Assembly (NCBI GenBank): GCA_934654625.1
Contig: CAKUGM010000031.1
Span: 1 to 18,374 of the forward strand
DNA: 18,374 bases
Direction of reading: 5' to 3'
Source of the DNA: an uncultured Collinsella sp.
GTDB lineage: Bacteria > Actinomycetota > Coriobacteriia > Coriobacteriales > Coriobacteriaceae
This document shows positions 1 through 6,785 of this stretch, piece by piece; position 1 is the first letter of the stretch, and each line of letters opens with the position of its first letter. The notes beneath the pieces were generated by a model. The model was given only the letters and a program-made list of their open reading frames with translations, was not told where the DNA came from and did no database searches. A program made the position numbers and the translations under genes.

Positions 1-314
1 GCCTCGTCGTGCTCGAGGACGCCACAGGTCTTTGTGTCCTTGTACGCGTTGTAGATGTACTCGGCGGCGTAGTGGTTCTTGATGACCTTGTCCTCAAGAA
101 CGCCACGGCCGGTCTCCTCGACGGCCATCTTGGCCAGGGGGATACGGGCCTTGTTGGCAGCCATGGCTGCCTCGTAGAAGATCTTATCGACCTGCTCCTG
201 AGTGTAGGTGGCGAAGACCTTCTGCGCCTCACGCATGCGCGCGAGCTTTGCCTCGAGTGCGTCGATGTTGTCTACGATCTCGGGCGTGGCATCTGTCGTT
301 GGCTTTTTGGCCAT
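1..314 (-). CDS. adhE: Bifunctional acetaldehyde-CoA/alcohol dehydrogenase AdhE, N-terminal part (runs off the left edge)
   Basis: Only the first 104 codons are in the window. AdhE reduces acetyl-CoA to acetaldehyde and then to ethanol, re-oxidising NADH during fermentation; it is cytoplasmic and forms filaments called spirosomes. The reading FTQEQVDKIF (about residues 37-46), RIPLAKMAVEE (57-67) and EDKVIKNHYAAEYIYNAYKD (74-93) matches the start of the aldehyde dehydrogenase half of the roughly 870-890-residue family closely. Many stand-alone CoA-acylating aldehyde dehydrogenases share some of this, but the VIKNHxAxEYIYNAYKD run is characteristic of AdhE. The ATG at 314-312 is preceded by a strong Shine-Dalgarno sequence, AGGAGGAG, at about 328-321. 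The gene is divergent from rpmB across a 600-bp control region. That the whole bifunctional gene is intact cannot be checked here. Confidence 0.9.
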   Translation of the reverse strand, partial: MAKKPTTDATPEIVDNIDALEAKLARMREAQKVFATYTQEQVDKIFYEAAMAANKARIPLAKMAVEETGRGVLEDKVIKNHYAAEYIYNAYKDTKTCGVLEHDE

Positions 315-356
315 GCTAAGCTCCTCCTCTTAGTTGGGCTATGCCTACAAGCCGGC

Positions 357-362
357 ATTCTA
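357..362 (-). promoter_or_regulatory. Candidate -10 box of the adhE promoter
   Basis: On the minus strand this reads TAGAAT, 5 of 6 matches to the bacterial -10 consensus, with a TG three bases upstream of it. Predicted transcription would start near 350, giving a leader of about 35 bases with an ATGCC/GGCAT hairpin (341-345 with 354-358) just before the ribosome binding site. No good -35 box is visible at 17 bp, which would fit an activator-dependent or regulated promoter. This is inference from motif matching only. Confidence 0.35.
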
Positions 363-398
363 TGCCATATCCTCGCGTTTGCGCGCGAGCGGTATGTT

Positions 399-410
399 TT
401 TGTCGACAAA
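399..410. promoter_or_regulatory. Perfect 12-bp palindrome TTTGTCGACAAA upstream of adhE
   Basis: The 12 bases are perfectly self-complementary. The palindrome is centred about 45 bp upstream of the candidate adhE -10, just beyond a CTCGCG/CGCGAG hairpin (372-377 with 384-389). It is too short and wrongly spaced for the 18-bp Rex operator that controls adhE in many bacteria. The regulator is unknown. Confidence 0.4.
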
Positions 411-419
411 CGGCATAAA

Positions 420-431
420 TGAAACGCTTCA
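420..431. promoter_or_regulatory. LacI-type operator-like element, copy 1 (TGAAACGCTTCA)
   Basis: The 12-mer is a near-perfect palindrome centred on CG, with one mismatched pair (A5/C8). That is the typical form of operators bound by LacI/GalR-family repressors, including CcpA-like proteins. An identical copy lies 148 bp away. This copy sits about 60 bp upstream of the candidate adhE -10. Assignment to this regulator family is by resemblance only. Confidence 0.5.
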
Positions 432-567
432 CTTGTGATTTCGGTATCTGTTTATGTCGACTATTTGGAGGAATCGTTTCCTTTTCTTACCTGAGATTCT
501 GCAGATGGAGGGCCATATTGCCGATATTTTGACCACTCGTTATCGTTTTTTCGTTTTGTAAGTAGCT

Positions 568-579
568 TGAAACGCTTCA
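568..579. promoter_or_regulatory. LacI-type operator-like element, copy 2 (TGAAACGCTTCA)
   Basis: This is an exact repeat of the element at 420-431, in the same orientation, 148 bp apart start to start (about 14 helical turns). A weaker relative, GGAATCGTTTCC (470-481), lies between them. Two exact copies of a 12-mer in 600 bp of non-coding DNA are unlikely by chance and suggest a dimer or looping tetramer of one repressor. Confidence 0.5.
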
Positions 580-619
580 ACAAAGAAATCGAAAGAAATC
601 GTTACGTTATCGTTTGGGT

Positions 620-631
620 ATCCGATCGGAT
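620..631. promoter_or_regulatory. Perfect 12-bp palindrome ATCCGATCGGAT
   Basis: The sequence is perfectly self-complementary and lies midway between the two divergent genes. Its base composition differs from that of the other palindromes here, so it probably belongs to a different factor or arose by chance. No regulator is proposed. Confidence 0.3.
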
Positions 632-655
632 TTGAAAAGTCCCTCGACAGAGGTG

Positions 656-681
656 CATCGACTTATATCATCGACTTATAT
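656..681. repeat. Tandem 13-bp direct repeat (CATCGACTTATAT x2)
   Basis: The unit CATCGACTTATAT occurs at 656-668 and again, without any spacer, at 669-681. The second copy runs into a 14-bp perfect palindrome, ACTTATATATAAGT (674-687). The arrangement looks like paired half-sites for a DNA-binding protein, or an easily melted promoter-like AT tract. The function is not known. Confidence 0.55.
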
Positions 682-846
682 ATAAGTGAGCGGAGCGTGG
701 TCATAATCGTCCGTCTTTACTTTTACCTCTTGCATGCAGGGAAAAGTGGAGTATCATAGCCTGCGCATTCGCTTGGGAACGATCTGCTCCACTTATCTAT
801 GGTTTTCCAAGTTCATTGTGTAAAAATCGCGCACTATCCAACTTCT

Positions 847-856
847 GTGATATAGT
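847..856 (+). promoter_or_regulatory. Extended -10 promoter of rpmB
   Basis: TG (848-849), one base, then TATAGT (851-856) is an extended -10 element. It places the transcript start near 863, about 50 bases upstream of the rpmB start codon. No clear -35 is seen, as is common for extended -10 promoters. Confidence 0.55.
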
Positions 857-914
857 GCAATGCTGTTTGTTCACGCGGCATCAACAACATACGCCGCCCA
901 AGGAGGGTATACAC

Positions 915-1103
915 ATGTCCAAAGTTTGCGAAATCTGCGGTAAGCACCCCGTTGCTGGTCGCTCTGTCAGCCACTCTCACCGCGTCTCCATCCGCAAGTT
1001 CCGTCCCAACATCCAGCGTGTCTACGTTGTCGTCGACGGCCAGCGTCGCAAGATGAACGTCTGCACCTCCTGCCTTAAGTCCGGCAAGGTCGCCCGTTCC
1101 TAA
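915..1103 (+). CDS. rpmB: 50S ribosomal protein L28 (zinc-ribbon form)
   Basis: The product is a 62-residue ribosomal protein of the large subunit. It opens MSKVCEICGKHPVAGRSVSHS and carries the L28 core RRKMNVCTSCLKSGKV. Cysteines at 5, 8, 50 and 53 form two CxxC knuckles, so this is the zinc-binding form rather than a zinc-free paralogue. The ATG at 915 is chosen because it follows AAGGAGG (900-906) at ideal spacing. An in-frame upstream ATG at 816 lies before the candidate promoter and would add a non-family extension. The gene has its own promoter and a terminator directly downstream. In Bacillus too, rpmB lies next to the yloU-yloV pair. Confidence 0.96.
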   Translation: MSKVCEICGKHPVAGRSVSHSHRVSIRKFRPNIQRVYVVVDGQRRKMNVCTSCLKSGKVARS

Positions 1104-1161
1104 GTTCTTTCGCGGCAGCCACGCGTGAACATGCCGATACATCGGCTCCGTCACGAACTTG

Positions 1162-1186
1162 AAAGCCACCTTCGGGTGGCTTTTTT
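1162..1186 (+). terminator. Rho-independent terminator of rpmB
   Basis: A 9-bp stem (AAAGCCACC, 1162-1170, with GGTGGCTTT, 1175-1183) closes a TTCG tetraloop and is followed by a run of T to 1186. A second hairpin, GCCGAT/ATCGGC, lies just upstream at 1133-1146. Together these should separate rpmB from the following cluster. Confidence 0.9.
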
Positions 1187-1238
1187 GATATCTTGGTCGA
1201 TCCTTCCTTCGCTCATCGTGTGTGCGCTTGATTGATTA

Positions 1239-1267
1239 CTGATTTACATACGTCCGAGTTGTAGAAT
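1239..1267 (+). promoter_or_regulatory. Candidate promoter of the asp23-to-recG cluster
   Basis: TAGAAT (1262-1267) is a good -10 and CTGATT (1239-1244) is a weak -35 at 17-bp spacing. It lies after the rpmB terminator and before the first gene of the long cluster. Transcription would start near 1274, leaving a leader of about 50 bases. Confidence 0.45.
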
Positions 1268-1324
1268 ACAAGGATGATTGCTCCCGCAAACCGATGCCCT
1301 CGCGCATCCGGAAAGGAGATTTCT

Positions 1325-1678
1325 GTGTCTGAAACCATTCCCGGCACCTTGAGTGTCTCCAACGACGTCATCGCCGATATCGCCGGCTATGCCGCCATGT
1401 CCTGCTACGGCGTGGTGGGTATGGCCGAGCAGCTTCAGGGCGCCGAGAGCGTGCGTCTGCTGCCCGGCCAGCGCCTCCGCAAGGGCGTTTTGGTCTCCAG
1501 CACCGAGGACGGCCTTTCGGTCGACCTCCATGTCGTGCTCGAAAACGGCGTCAACATGAAGTCTGTCTGCGCGAACCTCAGCAGCTCTGTGTCGTTCACT
1601 TTGGCCGAGATCGCCCAGATCGACCCGGCTCATCTTAAGATCGCCATCCATGTCGATGCCCTCAAGTCCCGCGGCTAA
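1325..1678 (+). CDS. Asp23/Gls24 (YloU, DUF322) family protein
   Basis: The product is 117 residues, close to the length of Bacillus YloU. It begins (V/M)SETIPGTLSVSNDVIADIAGYAA, continues with the family's GVVGMAEQL segment and ends in a two-strand region (LSVDLHVVLENGVNM, then LKIAIHVDALK). Family members are small cytoplasmic or membrane-tethered proteins linked to the cell envelope and alkaline stress; the biochemical role is poorly defined. I chose the GTG at 1325 because AAAGGAGA (1312-1319) lies just upstream. An in-frame ATG at 1274 would put non-conserved residues in front and coincides with the likely transcript start. It is followed 29 bases later by the DAK2 gene, the same pairing as yloU-yloV in Firmicutes. 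Confidence 0.88.
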   Translation: MSETIPGTLSVSNDVIADIAGYAAMSCYGVVGMAEQLQGAESVRLLPGQRLRKGVLVSSTEDGLSVDLHVVLENGVNMKSVCANLSSSVSFTLAEIAQIDPAHLKIAIHVDALKSRG

Positions 1679-1707
1679 CCCTCATCTTGTTCGGAGATTC
1701 ACTCAAT

Positions 1708-3372
1708 ATGATTGCCAATACCATCCGCACCTGCTTTCCCATTGCCGCGAAGGCGGTAGCCGATAAGGCCGAGGAGATCAATAAGCTCAACGTCTTCCCC
1801 GTGCCCGATGGCGATACCGGAACCAATATGTCCCTGACCCTCGCTTCTGTGGTCAAGGAGGTAGCCGAGCTTCCCACAGATGCCAATATTGAGGCTATCG
1901 CCGCTGCTATCACCCATGGTTCGCTGATGGGCGCACGCGGCAATTCCGGCGTCATCACCTCGCAGATCCTTCGCGGTGTCGCAGAGGGCCTTATCTCGGC
2001 GAGCAACCCCGTGAGCACGGCCGATATCGCAGCTGCTCTGCGCAATGCCGTCAAGGTCGCTTTCCAGGCGGTTCGCAAGCCCGTCGAGGGCACTATCCTC
2101 ACGGTGCTTCGCGATATCTCCACCAAGGCCGATGAGTGCGCCAAGAAGAAGATGGCTCCTGCCGATGTGCTCGACGCTATCGTCGTCGAGGCATATCAGT
2201 CCGTGGCGCGCACGCCCGACCTGCTTCCCGTTCTCAAGGAGAACGGCGTTGTCGACTCCGGTGCCTTCGGTTTCGCCATTTTCGTTGAGAATTTCGTTGC
2301 CGCCGCACTGGGCCGCACCTCCAACATCGAGGGTTTCTCCGCCACGTTCGATGCCGACGCCAGCTCTGCGAAAGAAAACGCGCTCGGCCGCGTCGAGATC
2401 GAGGCGAACGACGACTGGGAGGGCTCCGAGTTCCGTTACTGCAACGAGTTCCTCTTCAAGGCCGAGAAGAAGTTCGATGAGGAGAAGTGCCTCAAGTTCC
2501 TCGCCTCTATGGGCGACTGCGAGCTGTTGGTAGGCGCTTATCCCGACTATAAGGTGCACGTGCACTCGAATACGCCGGACAAGATCTTGGCCCATATGCT
2601 CAAGTACGGTCAGGTTTACGAGGTCTTTATCCACAACATGGATATGGAATCCCATGAGCGCACGGCAAAGATCAAGGCCGACCAGGCCGCTGCCGCAGAG
2701 CCCGCGAAGCCGCTCGGTTTCGTTGCCGTGGCCGCCGGTTCCGGCGAGGCCGAGATTTTGAAGTCCCTCGGTGTCGACATGATCGTTTCCGGCGGTCAGA
2801 CCATGAATCCCTCCACCGCCGACCTTTTGGCCGCAGTGGATCAGGTGAACGCCGATGCTGTCATCATCTTGCCCAATAACGGCAATATCCGCATGGCCGC
2901 CGAGGCCGCTGCGTCTGCGTGCGAAAACAAGCGCGTTGCCGTCGTTCCCACCAAGACGGTCCCGCAGGCTTTCTCGGCGCTGTTCACCGTTGTTCCCGAC
3001 GCTTCCCTTGATGAGGTCGTCGAGTCTATGACCGAGGCTGTGGCCGAGGTGCGTGACGGAGAGGTCACCACTGCCGTTCGCGATAGCTCTGCATCTGACG
3101 GCAGCCCTATCCATGCAGGTGATGTCATGGGTATTATCGCAGGCTCCATCGATGTCGTGGGTTCTGATGTCGCCCAGGTCACGATCGACTGCATCAATCG
3201 CATGCAGGACGAGGAAGAGGGCGATACCCTTACCATTCTCGCCGGCGCCGATATGTCCGATGACGACTTCGAAGAGCTCCTCGCCGCTATCGAGGAAGCT
3301 CAGCCTGATCTTGAGATCGATTCGCACCGAGGCGAGCAGCCGCTCTACCCGGTGATCTTCTCGATCGAATAG
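1708..3372 (+). CDS. fakA: DAK2-domain fatty acid kinase FakA-like protein (YloV family)
   Basis: The product is 554 residues, the normal FakA/YloV size. The N-terminal DhaL-like kinase domain shows NVFPVPDGDTGTNM (28-41), whose aspartates bind the Mg-ATP, and HGSLMGARGNSGVITSQ (70-86). The C-terminal half carries the family motifs GGQTMNPST (362-370) and LPNNGNI (388-394) and ends PLYPVIFSIE. In Firmicutes FakA phosphorylates fatty acids held by a FakB (DegV) partner, feeding acyl-phosphate to PlsX/PlsY. No FakB gene is in the window, but plsX and acpP lie downstream in the same cluster. The ATG at 1708 follows CGGAGA (1692-1697); an in-frame TTG at 1687 has no such site. The substrate is inferred from the family. 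Confidence 0.85.
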   Translation: MIANTIRTCFPIAAKAVADKAEEINKLNVFPVPDGDTGTNMSLTLASVVKEVAELPTDANIEAIAAAITHGSLMGARGNSGVITSQILRGVAEGLISASNPVSTADIAAALRNAVKVAFQAVRKPVEGTILTVLRDISTKADECAKKKMAPADVLDAIVVEAYQSVARTPDLLPVLKENGVVDSGAFGFAIFVENFVAAALGRTSNIEGFSATFDADASSAKENALGRVEIEANDDWEGSEFRYCNEFLFKAEKKFDEEKCLKFLASMGDCELLVGAYPDYKVHVHSNTPDKILAHMLKYGQVYEVFIHNMDMESHERTAKIKADQAAAAEPAKPLGFVAVAAGSGEAEILKSLGVDMIVSGGQTMNPSTADLLAAVDQVNADAVIILPNNGNIRMAAEAAASACENKRVAVVPTKTVPQAFSALFTVVPDASLDEVVESMTEAVAEVRDGEVTTAVRDSSASDGSPIHAGDVMGIIAGSIDVVGSDVAQVTIDCINRMQDEEEGDTLTILAGADMSDDDFEELLAAIEEAQPDLEIDSHRGEQPLYPVIFSIE

Positions 3373-3382
3373 GACGCGCGAT

Positions 3383-5557
3383 ATGACGCGCGCAATCATG
3401 ACACCCGAGGCTTCCGCGCGTCTTTCTCGGACGGGCATCCTTTCGCAGGATGTTTCGCGCCTCAAATATGTTTCGGGTACACGCGAGGAGGCTCTCCGCA
3501 GGCTCGGTATCGAGACCGTGGGGGACCTCCTCCTTCATATCCCGCGCCGTTATCTCGATTTCACGCGCGGTTACAGCATTGAGACTGCTCCGCTCGATCA
3601 GGTGTGCACCATTATCGCCACGGTCGATCGCGTGCTCGAGAAGCGTCCTCGACCGCGCCTGACCGTGACCGAGGTCATGCTCGTGGACGATTCGGGCGTT
3701 TTGCGCGTCTCGTTTTTCAAGCAGCCCTGGATAGCCAAGCAGCTAAAACCCGGTGACCGCCTGGCTGTTATGGGCAAGGTGGAGTTCGCTTTCGGCTTCA
3801 AGCAGATGACTTCACCGCATTACGAGCGCCTCGACTCGTCTTCTGCCCTTGGTTCTATCGTGCCCGTACACGGGGCTTGCGAGGGCCTGAGCGCGGCCTG
3901 GATGCGTCGAATCGTCTCCGTCGCCTGCGAGACGGCGGATGTCTTCTGCGATCCCTTGCCCGCCAAGCTGCGCGCGACTCGTCGTCTCATGAGCATCTCG
4001 CGCGCGCTGCGCTCCATTCATTTTCCCTCCTCTTTGGCGGAGGTTCCGCTCGCCCGCCGCAGACTTGCCTATGATGAGGTACTCTACCTGCAGCTTGCCC
4101 TTCGGTTGCGCAACGATGCCAATCTCTTGGGTATCAAACCTGTTGCCCACGTGGTGGGGGAGCGCGTGGCTGCCGTCATGCAGTCGCTTCCTTTTGAGCT
4201 ATCGGATGAGCAACAGGCCGCGGTCGATGAGATCTTATGCGATATGCAAAGCCCCGACCGGATCATGAATCGGCTGCTTTTGGGCGATGTGGGCACGGGC
4301 AAGACAGCGGTGGCGATGGTCGCCATGGGCTCTTGCGCGGATACGGGTACACAGGCTTGTGTCATGGCGCCTACGTCTGTCCTTGCGCGTCAATACGCCT
4401 CATCGTGCATGCCCGTCCTTGAGCGCGCCGGCATTCGCTGCGCGCTGCTTACCGGTTCGACCTCTGCCGCCGAACGCGATCGCATCGTTTTGGCACTTGC
4501 CGCCGGCGAGCTGGACGTTTTGTTCGGAACGCACGCCGTGCTGGCAGACGACGTGGTCTTTTCGCGCCTTTCCCTCGTTGTGATCGACGAGCAGCATCGC
4601 TTTGGCGTGGGCCAGCGCAACCTTTTGCGCGTTAAGGGTCCGGGGGCTGATCTTTTGGTCATGACGGCCACTCCGATTCCGCGCACGTTGGCGCTTTCGG
4701 TCTACGGCGACCTCGAAACGAGCATCATACGGCATCGTCCGGTTCGAGGCGCTGGGGTTGCCACGCGCGTTCTTGCCGAGTCGAGCCGAGACATCGCGTA
4801 CGGAGCGCTGCGTGCCGCTCTCGAGGAGCGACAACAGGCATATGTCATCTGTCCGCTCGTTTCGGATAAAGACGATCAAGACGCTCTTGATGTGCAGCCC
4901 GGCCTTGAGCTTGACGAAATGGGACGGCCGGTTTCCGCCTCGCGCATGCATTCTGTCGAGGGGGAGGTAGAGCATCTTTCCCAACTCTTTCCCGCGGCGC
5001 GGGTAGCGGCGCTTCATGGGCGTCTTTCTGCGCGCGACAAAGACCGCGTGATCGATTCTTTCCGCGCAGGCGAGATAGATATTCTTGTTGCGACAACGGT
5101 GGTCGAGGTCGGTGTGGACGTTCCTCGGGCTACGGTGATGATCATCGAGAACGGTGAGCGTTTCGGCTTGGCTACCCTGCATCAGCTCCGCGGGCGCGTG
5201 GGACGCGGAAGCCTTTCCGGCACCTGTTTTGTCTTGTCTCAGCTCTCGGGTTCTCGCCATACCGTCGCGAGCGACCGCCTTGAATCGTTGGAGAAGAGTG
5301 AGGACGGCTTTACCCTGGCCGAGGAGGATCTTCGCCTTCGCCATGAAGGGGAGATTTTGGGACTTCGTCAGCATGGTGGCGTGACCTTGCGTTTCGTCGA
5401 CCTTGATGCCGATACGGATATCATCGAGGCGGCTCACGAGGACGCACGCGAGCTTTTGCGGTATGCTCCTACGTTGGCCTCGCAGGCAACGCTTCCGTTG
5501 CGCCTGCAGGTTATCGAGAGGTACGGAAATATCTTCAAGGAGGTAAGCGGAGGATGA
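3383..5557 (+). CDS. recG: ATP-dependent DNA helicase RecG
   Basis: This is a 724-residue superfamily 2 helicase that reverses stalled forks and branch-migrates Holliday junctions. The N-terminal wedge/OB region is followed by Walker A GDVGTGKT (301-308), the RecG-type box DEQHRFG (402-408), TATPIPRTLALS shortly after, and motif VI QLRGRVGRG (601-609). The length is slightly above the usual 680-700. It starts 10 bases after the fakA stop, with a modest AGGA (3371-3374) overlapping that stop codon. An alternative ATG at 3398 lacks a ribosome binding site. The gene ends in a 4-base ATGA overlap with rsmD. Confidence 0.97.
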   Translation: MTRAIMTPEASARLSRTGILSQDVSRLKYVSGTREEALRRLGIETVGDLLLHIPRRYLDFTRGYSIETAPLDQVCTIIATVDRVLEKRPRPRLTVTEVMLVDDSGVLRVSFFKQPWIAKQLKPGDRLAVMGKVEFAFGFKQMTSPHYERLDSSSALGSIVPVHGACEGLSAAWMRRIVSVACETADVFCDPLPAKLRATRRLMSISRALRSIHFPSSLAEVPLARRRLAYDEVLYLQLALRLRNDANLLGIKPVAHVVGERVAAVMQSLPFELSDEQQAAVDEILCDMQSPDRIMNRLLLGDVGTGKTAVAMVAMGSCADTGTQACVMAPTSVLARQYASSCMPVLERAGIRCALLTGSTSAAERDRIVLALAAGELDVLFGTHAVLADDVVFSRLSLVVIDEQHRFGVGQRNLLRVKGPGADLLVMTATPIPRTLALSVYGDLETSIIRHRPVRGAGVATRVLAESSRDIAYGALRAALEERQQAYVICPLVSDKDDQDALDVQPGLELDEMGRPVSASRMHSVEGEVEHLSQLFPAARVAALHGRLSARDKDRVIDSFRAGEIDILVATTVVEVGVDVPRATVMIIENGERFGLATLHQLRGRVGRGSLSGTCFVLSQLSGSRHTVASDRLESLEKSEDGFTLAEEDLRLRHEGEILGLRQHGGVTLRFVDLDADTDIIEAAHEDARELLRYAPTLASQATLPLRLQVIERYGNIFKEVSGG

Positions 5558-6156
5558 GGATCATCTCCGGACAATGGCGTGGTCGAAAGATCGCCGAGCC
5601 GCAGGGGAGGGACGTTACGAGACCTACGACCGACCGCGTGAGGGAAGCCATGGCATCCATGGTCGACTCGTCGCTTCCCGAAGGCATCTCGGGTGCTCGG
5701 GTGCTCGATGCTTTTGCCGGCTCCGGAGCCTTGGGGATCGAGATGCTCTCGCGCGGTGCCTCCTTCGCGACGTTTTTCGATATCAATCGCTCTGCCGCCG
5801 CCCTCGTTCGCAAGAACCTCGAGTCCCTTTCCGCTCCGCGTTCGGCCTATCGGGTCTTTTGCGGCGACTGCCTTGCCTTTACCGCTCGAGGCCGTATCGA
5901 GGGGGCGCCGTTTGACCTCGTGATGGTCGACGCCCCGTACGCCTTGGGTGCGGCACCTGCCGTTCAACTGGCGGAAGCTCTCGCCGAATCGGGGATGCTG
6001 GCCCCGGGCGCCCTTGTTCTTGCCGAGCATGCGGCTACAGACGAGGGGCCGCGTCCTTGCGGCTTTAGCTTGGAGCGCGAGAAACGATACGGCTCTACCG
6101 CTGTGGACCTTTTGCGTTTCGACGGGCCGTCTGGCGCCCAGGATGAGGACTGCTAG
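5554..6156 (+). CDS. rsmD: 16S rRNA (guanine966-N2)-methyltransferase RsmD
   Basis: This is a 200-residue Rossmann methyltransferase that methylates G966 of 16S rRNA in the assembling 30S subunit, using S-adenosylmethionine. It shows MRIISGQWRGRKI at the start, the family motif TRPTTDRVREAM (22-33), the SAM-binding loop LDAFAGSGALGIEMLSRGA (51-69) and motif IV VDAPY (125-129). Most RsmD proteins have DPPY at motif IV, so Ala127 is a deviation. Translation is coupled to recG by the ATGA overlap, and AAGGAGGT (5537-5544) lies within the end of recG. In B. subtilis the orthologue ylbH also precedes coaD. Confidence 0.92.
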   Translation: MRIISGQWRGRKIAEPQGRDVTRPTTDRVREAMASMVDSSLPEGISGARVLDAFAGSGALGIEMLSRGASFATFFDINRSAAALVRKNLESLSAPRSAYRVFCGDCLAFTARGRIEGAPFDLVMVDAPYALGAAPAVQLAEALAESGMLAPGALVLAEHAATDEGPRPCGFSLEREKRYGSTAVDLLRFDGPSGAQDEDC

Positions 6157-6201
6157 TCTCTGCTTTTGCATATTCACTATAGAGATCAATGAAGGCAAAC
6201 C

Positions 6202-6699
6202 ATGATTCAAACTATCGACCACGCTCTTGTTCCCGGTACATTCGATCCCATCACCTATGGGCATATCGACGTGGTTCGCCGTGCGTCGCGCATGTTTTCC
6301 CAGGTAACTGTTGCCGTTGCCGAATCGCTTGGAAAAGGCGGCAGCGGCCCTGCGTTTTCGCTCGATGAGCGTGTTCGACTTGCTACTGAGGCCCTTGGAG
6401 ACCTCGAGAACGTCCAAGTCAAGCCGTTTTGCGGCCTTCTAGTCGATTTTGCGCACGAGATTCAGGCGGGTGCCCTCGTCAAAGGCCTTCGCGCTATGAC
6501 CGATTTTGAGTACGAGCTGCAGCAGGCCGACCTGAACTACCGCCTCGATGCGGACCTTGAGTCGATTTTCGTCATGAGTGCTCCGCAGTACGGGTATATC
6601 TCGTCTTCCGTTGTGCGACAGATCGCTTCGCTCGGCGGTGACGTGTCCGGCTTTGTTCCCGAGAACGTGGCGCGTGCCCTTGCAAAGCGATTCAAGTAA
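6202..6699 (+). CDS. coaD: Phosphopantetheine adenylyltransferase (PPAT)
   Basis: The 165-residue enzyme joins ATP and 4'-phosphopantetheine to give dephospho-CoA, the penultimate step of CoA synthesis. It is a nucleotidyltransferase with PGTFDPITYGH (11-21), including the T/HxGH catalytic motif, KGLRAMTDFEYELQQADLN (94-112) and ISSSVVRQ (133-140). The length is typical. The start at 6202 follows GAAGG (6191-6195). It lies 45 bases after rsmD, the usual pairing. It supplies the prosthetic group precursor for the acyl carrier protein encoded about 3 kb downstream. Confidence 0.96.
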   Translation: MIQTIDHALVPGTFDPITYGHIDVVRRASRMFSQVTVAVAESLGKGGSGPAFSLDERVRLATEALGDLENVQVKPFCGLLVDFAHEIQAGALVKGLRAMTDFEYELQQADLNYRLDADLESIFVMSAPQYGYISSSVVRQIASLGGDVSGFVPENVARALAKRFK

Positions 6700-6741
6700 G
6701 CAACACAAGCTCGCGCTTTATGCAAGGCGATGCTTTTCATG

Positions 6742-6750
6742 TGCTACTAT
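6742..6750 (+). promoter_or_regulatory. Candidate extended -10 promoter upstream of the SepIVA-like gene
   Basis: TG (6742-6743), one base, then TACTAT (6745-6750) forms an extended -10 in the 86-base gap after coaD. Transcription from here would start about 30 bases before the next gene. No -35 is apparent. Confidence 0.4.
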
Positions 6751-6785
6751 TAGCGGTTGATTATAAGCAAACGAAGGGAGACAGG

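Larger units (their letters stand above)
315..914. other. Divergent intergenic control region between adhE and rpmB
   Basis: This is the only stretch over 300 bases without a gene. It is clearly more AT-rich than the flanking coding DNA. I see no convincing coding sequence on either strand. It holds an adhE promoter-like -10 on the minus strand, an rpmB extended -10, two identical TGAAACGCTTCA elements, perfect palindromes at 399-410, 620-631 and 674-687, and a 13-bp tandem repeat at 656-681. A further inverted pair, AAGTGGAG (744-751) and CTCCACTT (787-794), lies nearer rpmB. The density of symmetrical motifs suggests binding by several regulators, more likely for adhE than for the ribosomal protein gene. 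Confidence 0.7.

Noticed and set aside
315..480. Rex operator upstream of adhE
   Set aside because: No TTGTGA-N6-TCACAA-like 18-bp site is visible; the palindrome at 399-410 has the wrong half-sites and spacing.
505..561. Possible 18-residue small protein in the intergenic region
   Set aside because: There is no ribosome binding site at a suitable distance and no recognisable features. Short frames like this are expected by chance.
816..914. N-terminal extension of L28 from an upstream ATG
   Set aside because: It precedes the promoter-like element, lacks a ribosome binding site and is not part of the L28 family. The ATG at 915 has an ideal AAGGAGG.
1699..3465. Long minus-strand open frame of 588 codons opposite the fakA-like gene
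   Set aside because: It is the complement of a strongly recognisable gene. Its sequence is His/Gly/Asp-rich, as expected from reversed GC-biased codons, and resembles no family.
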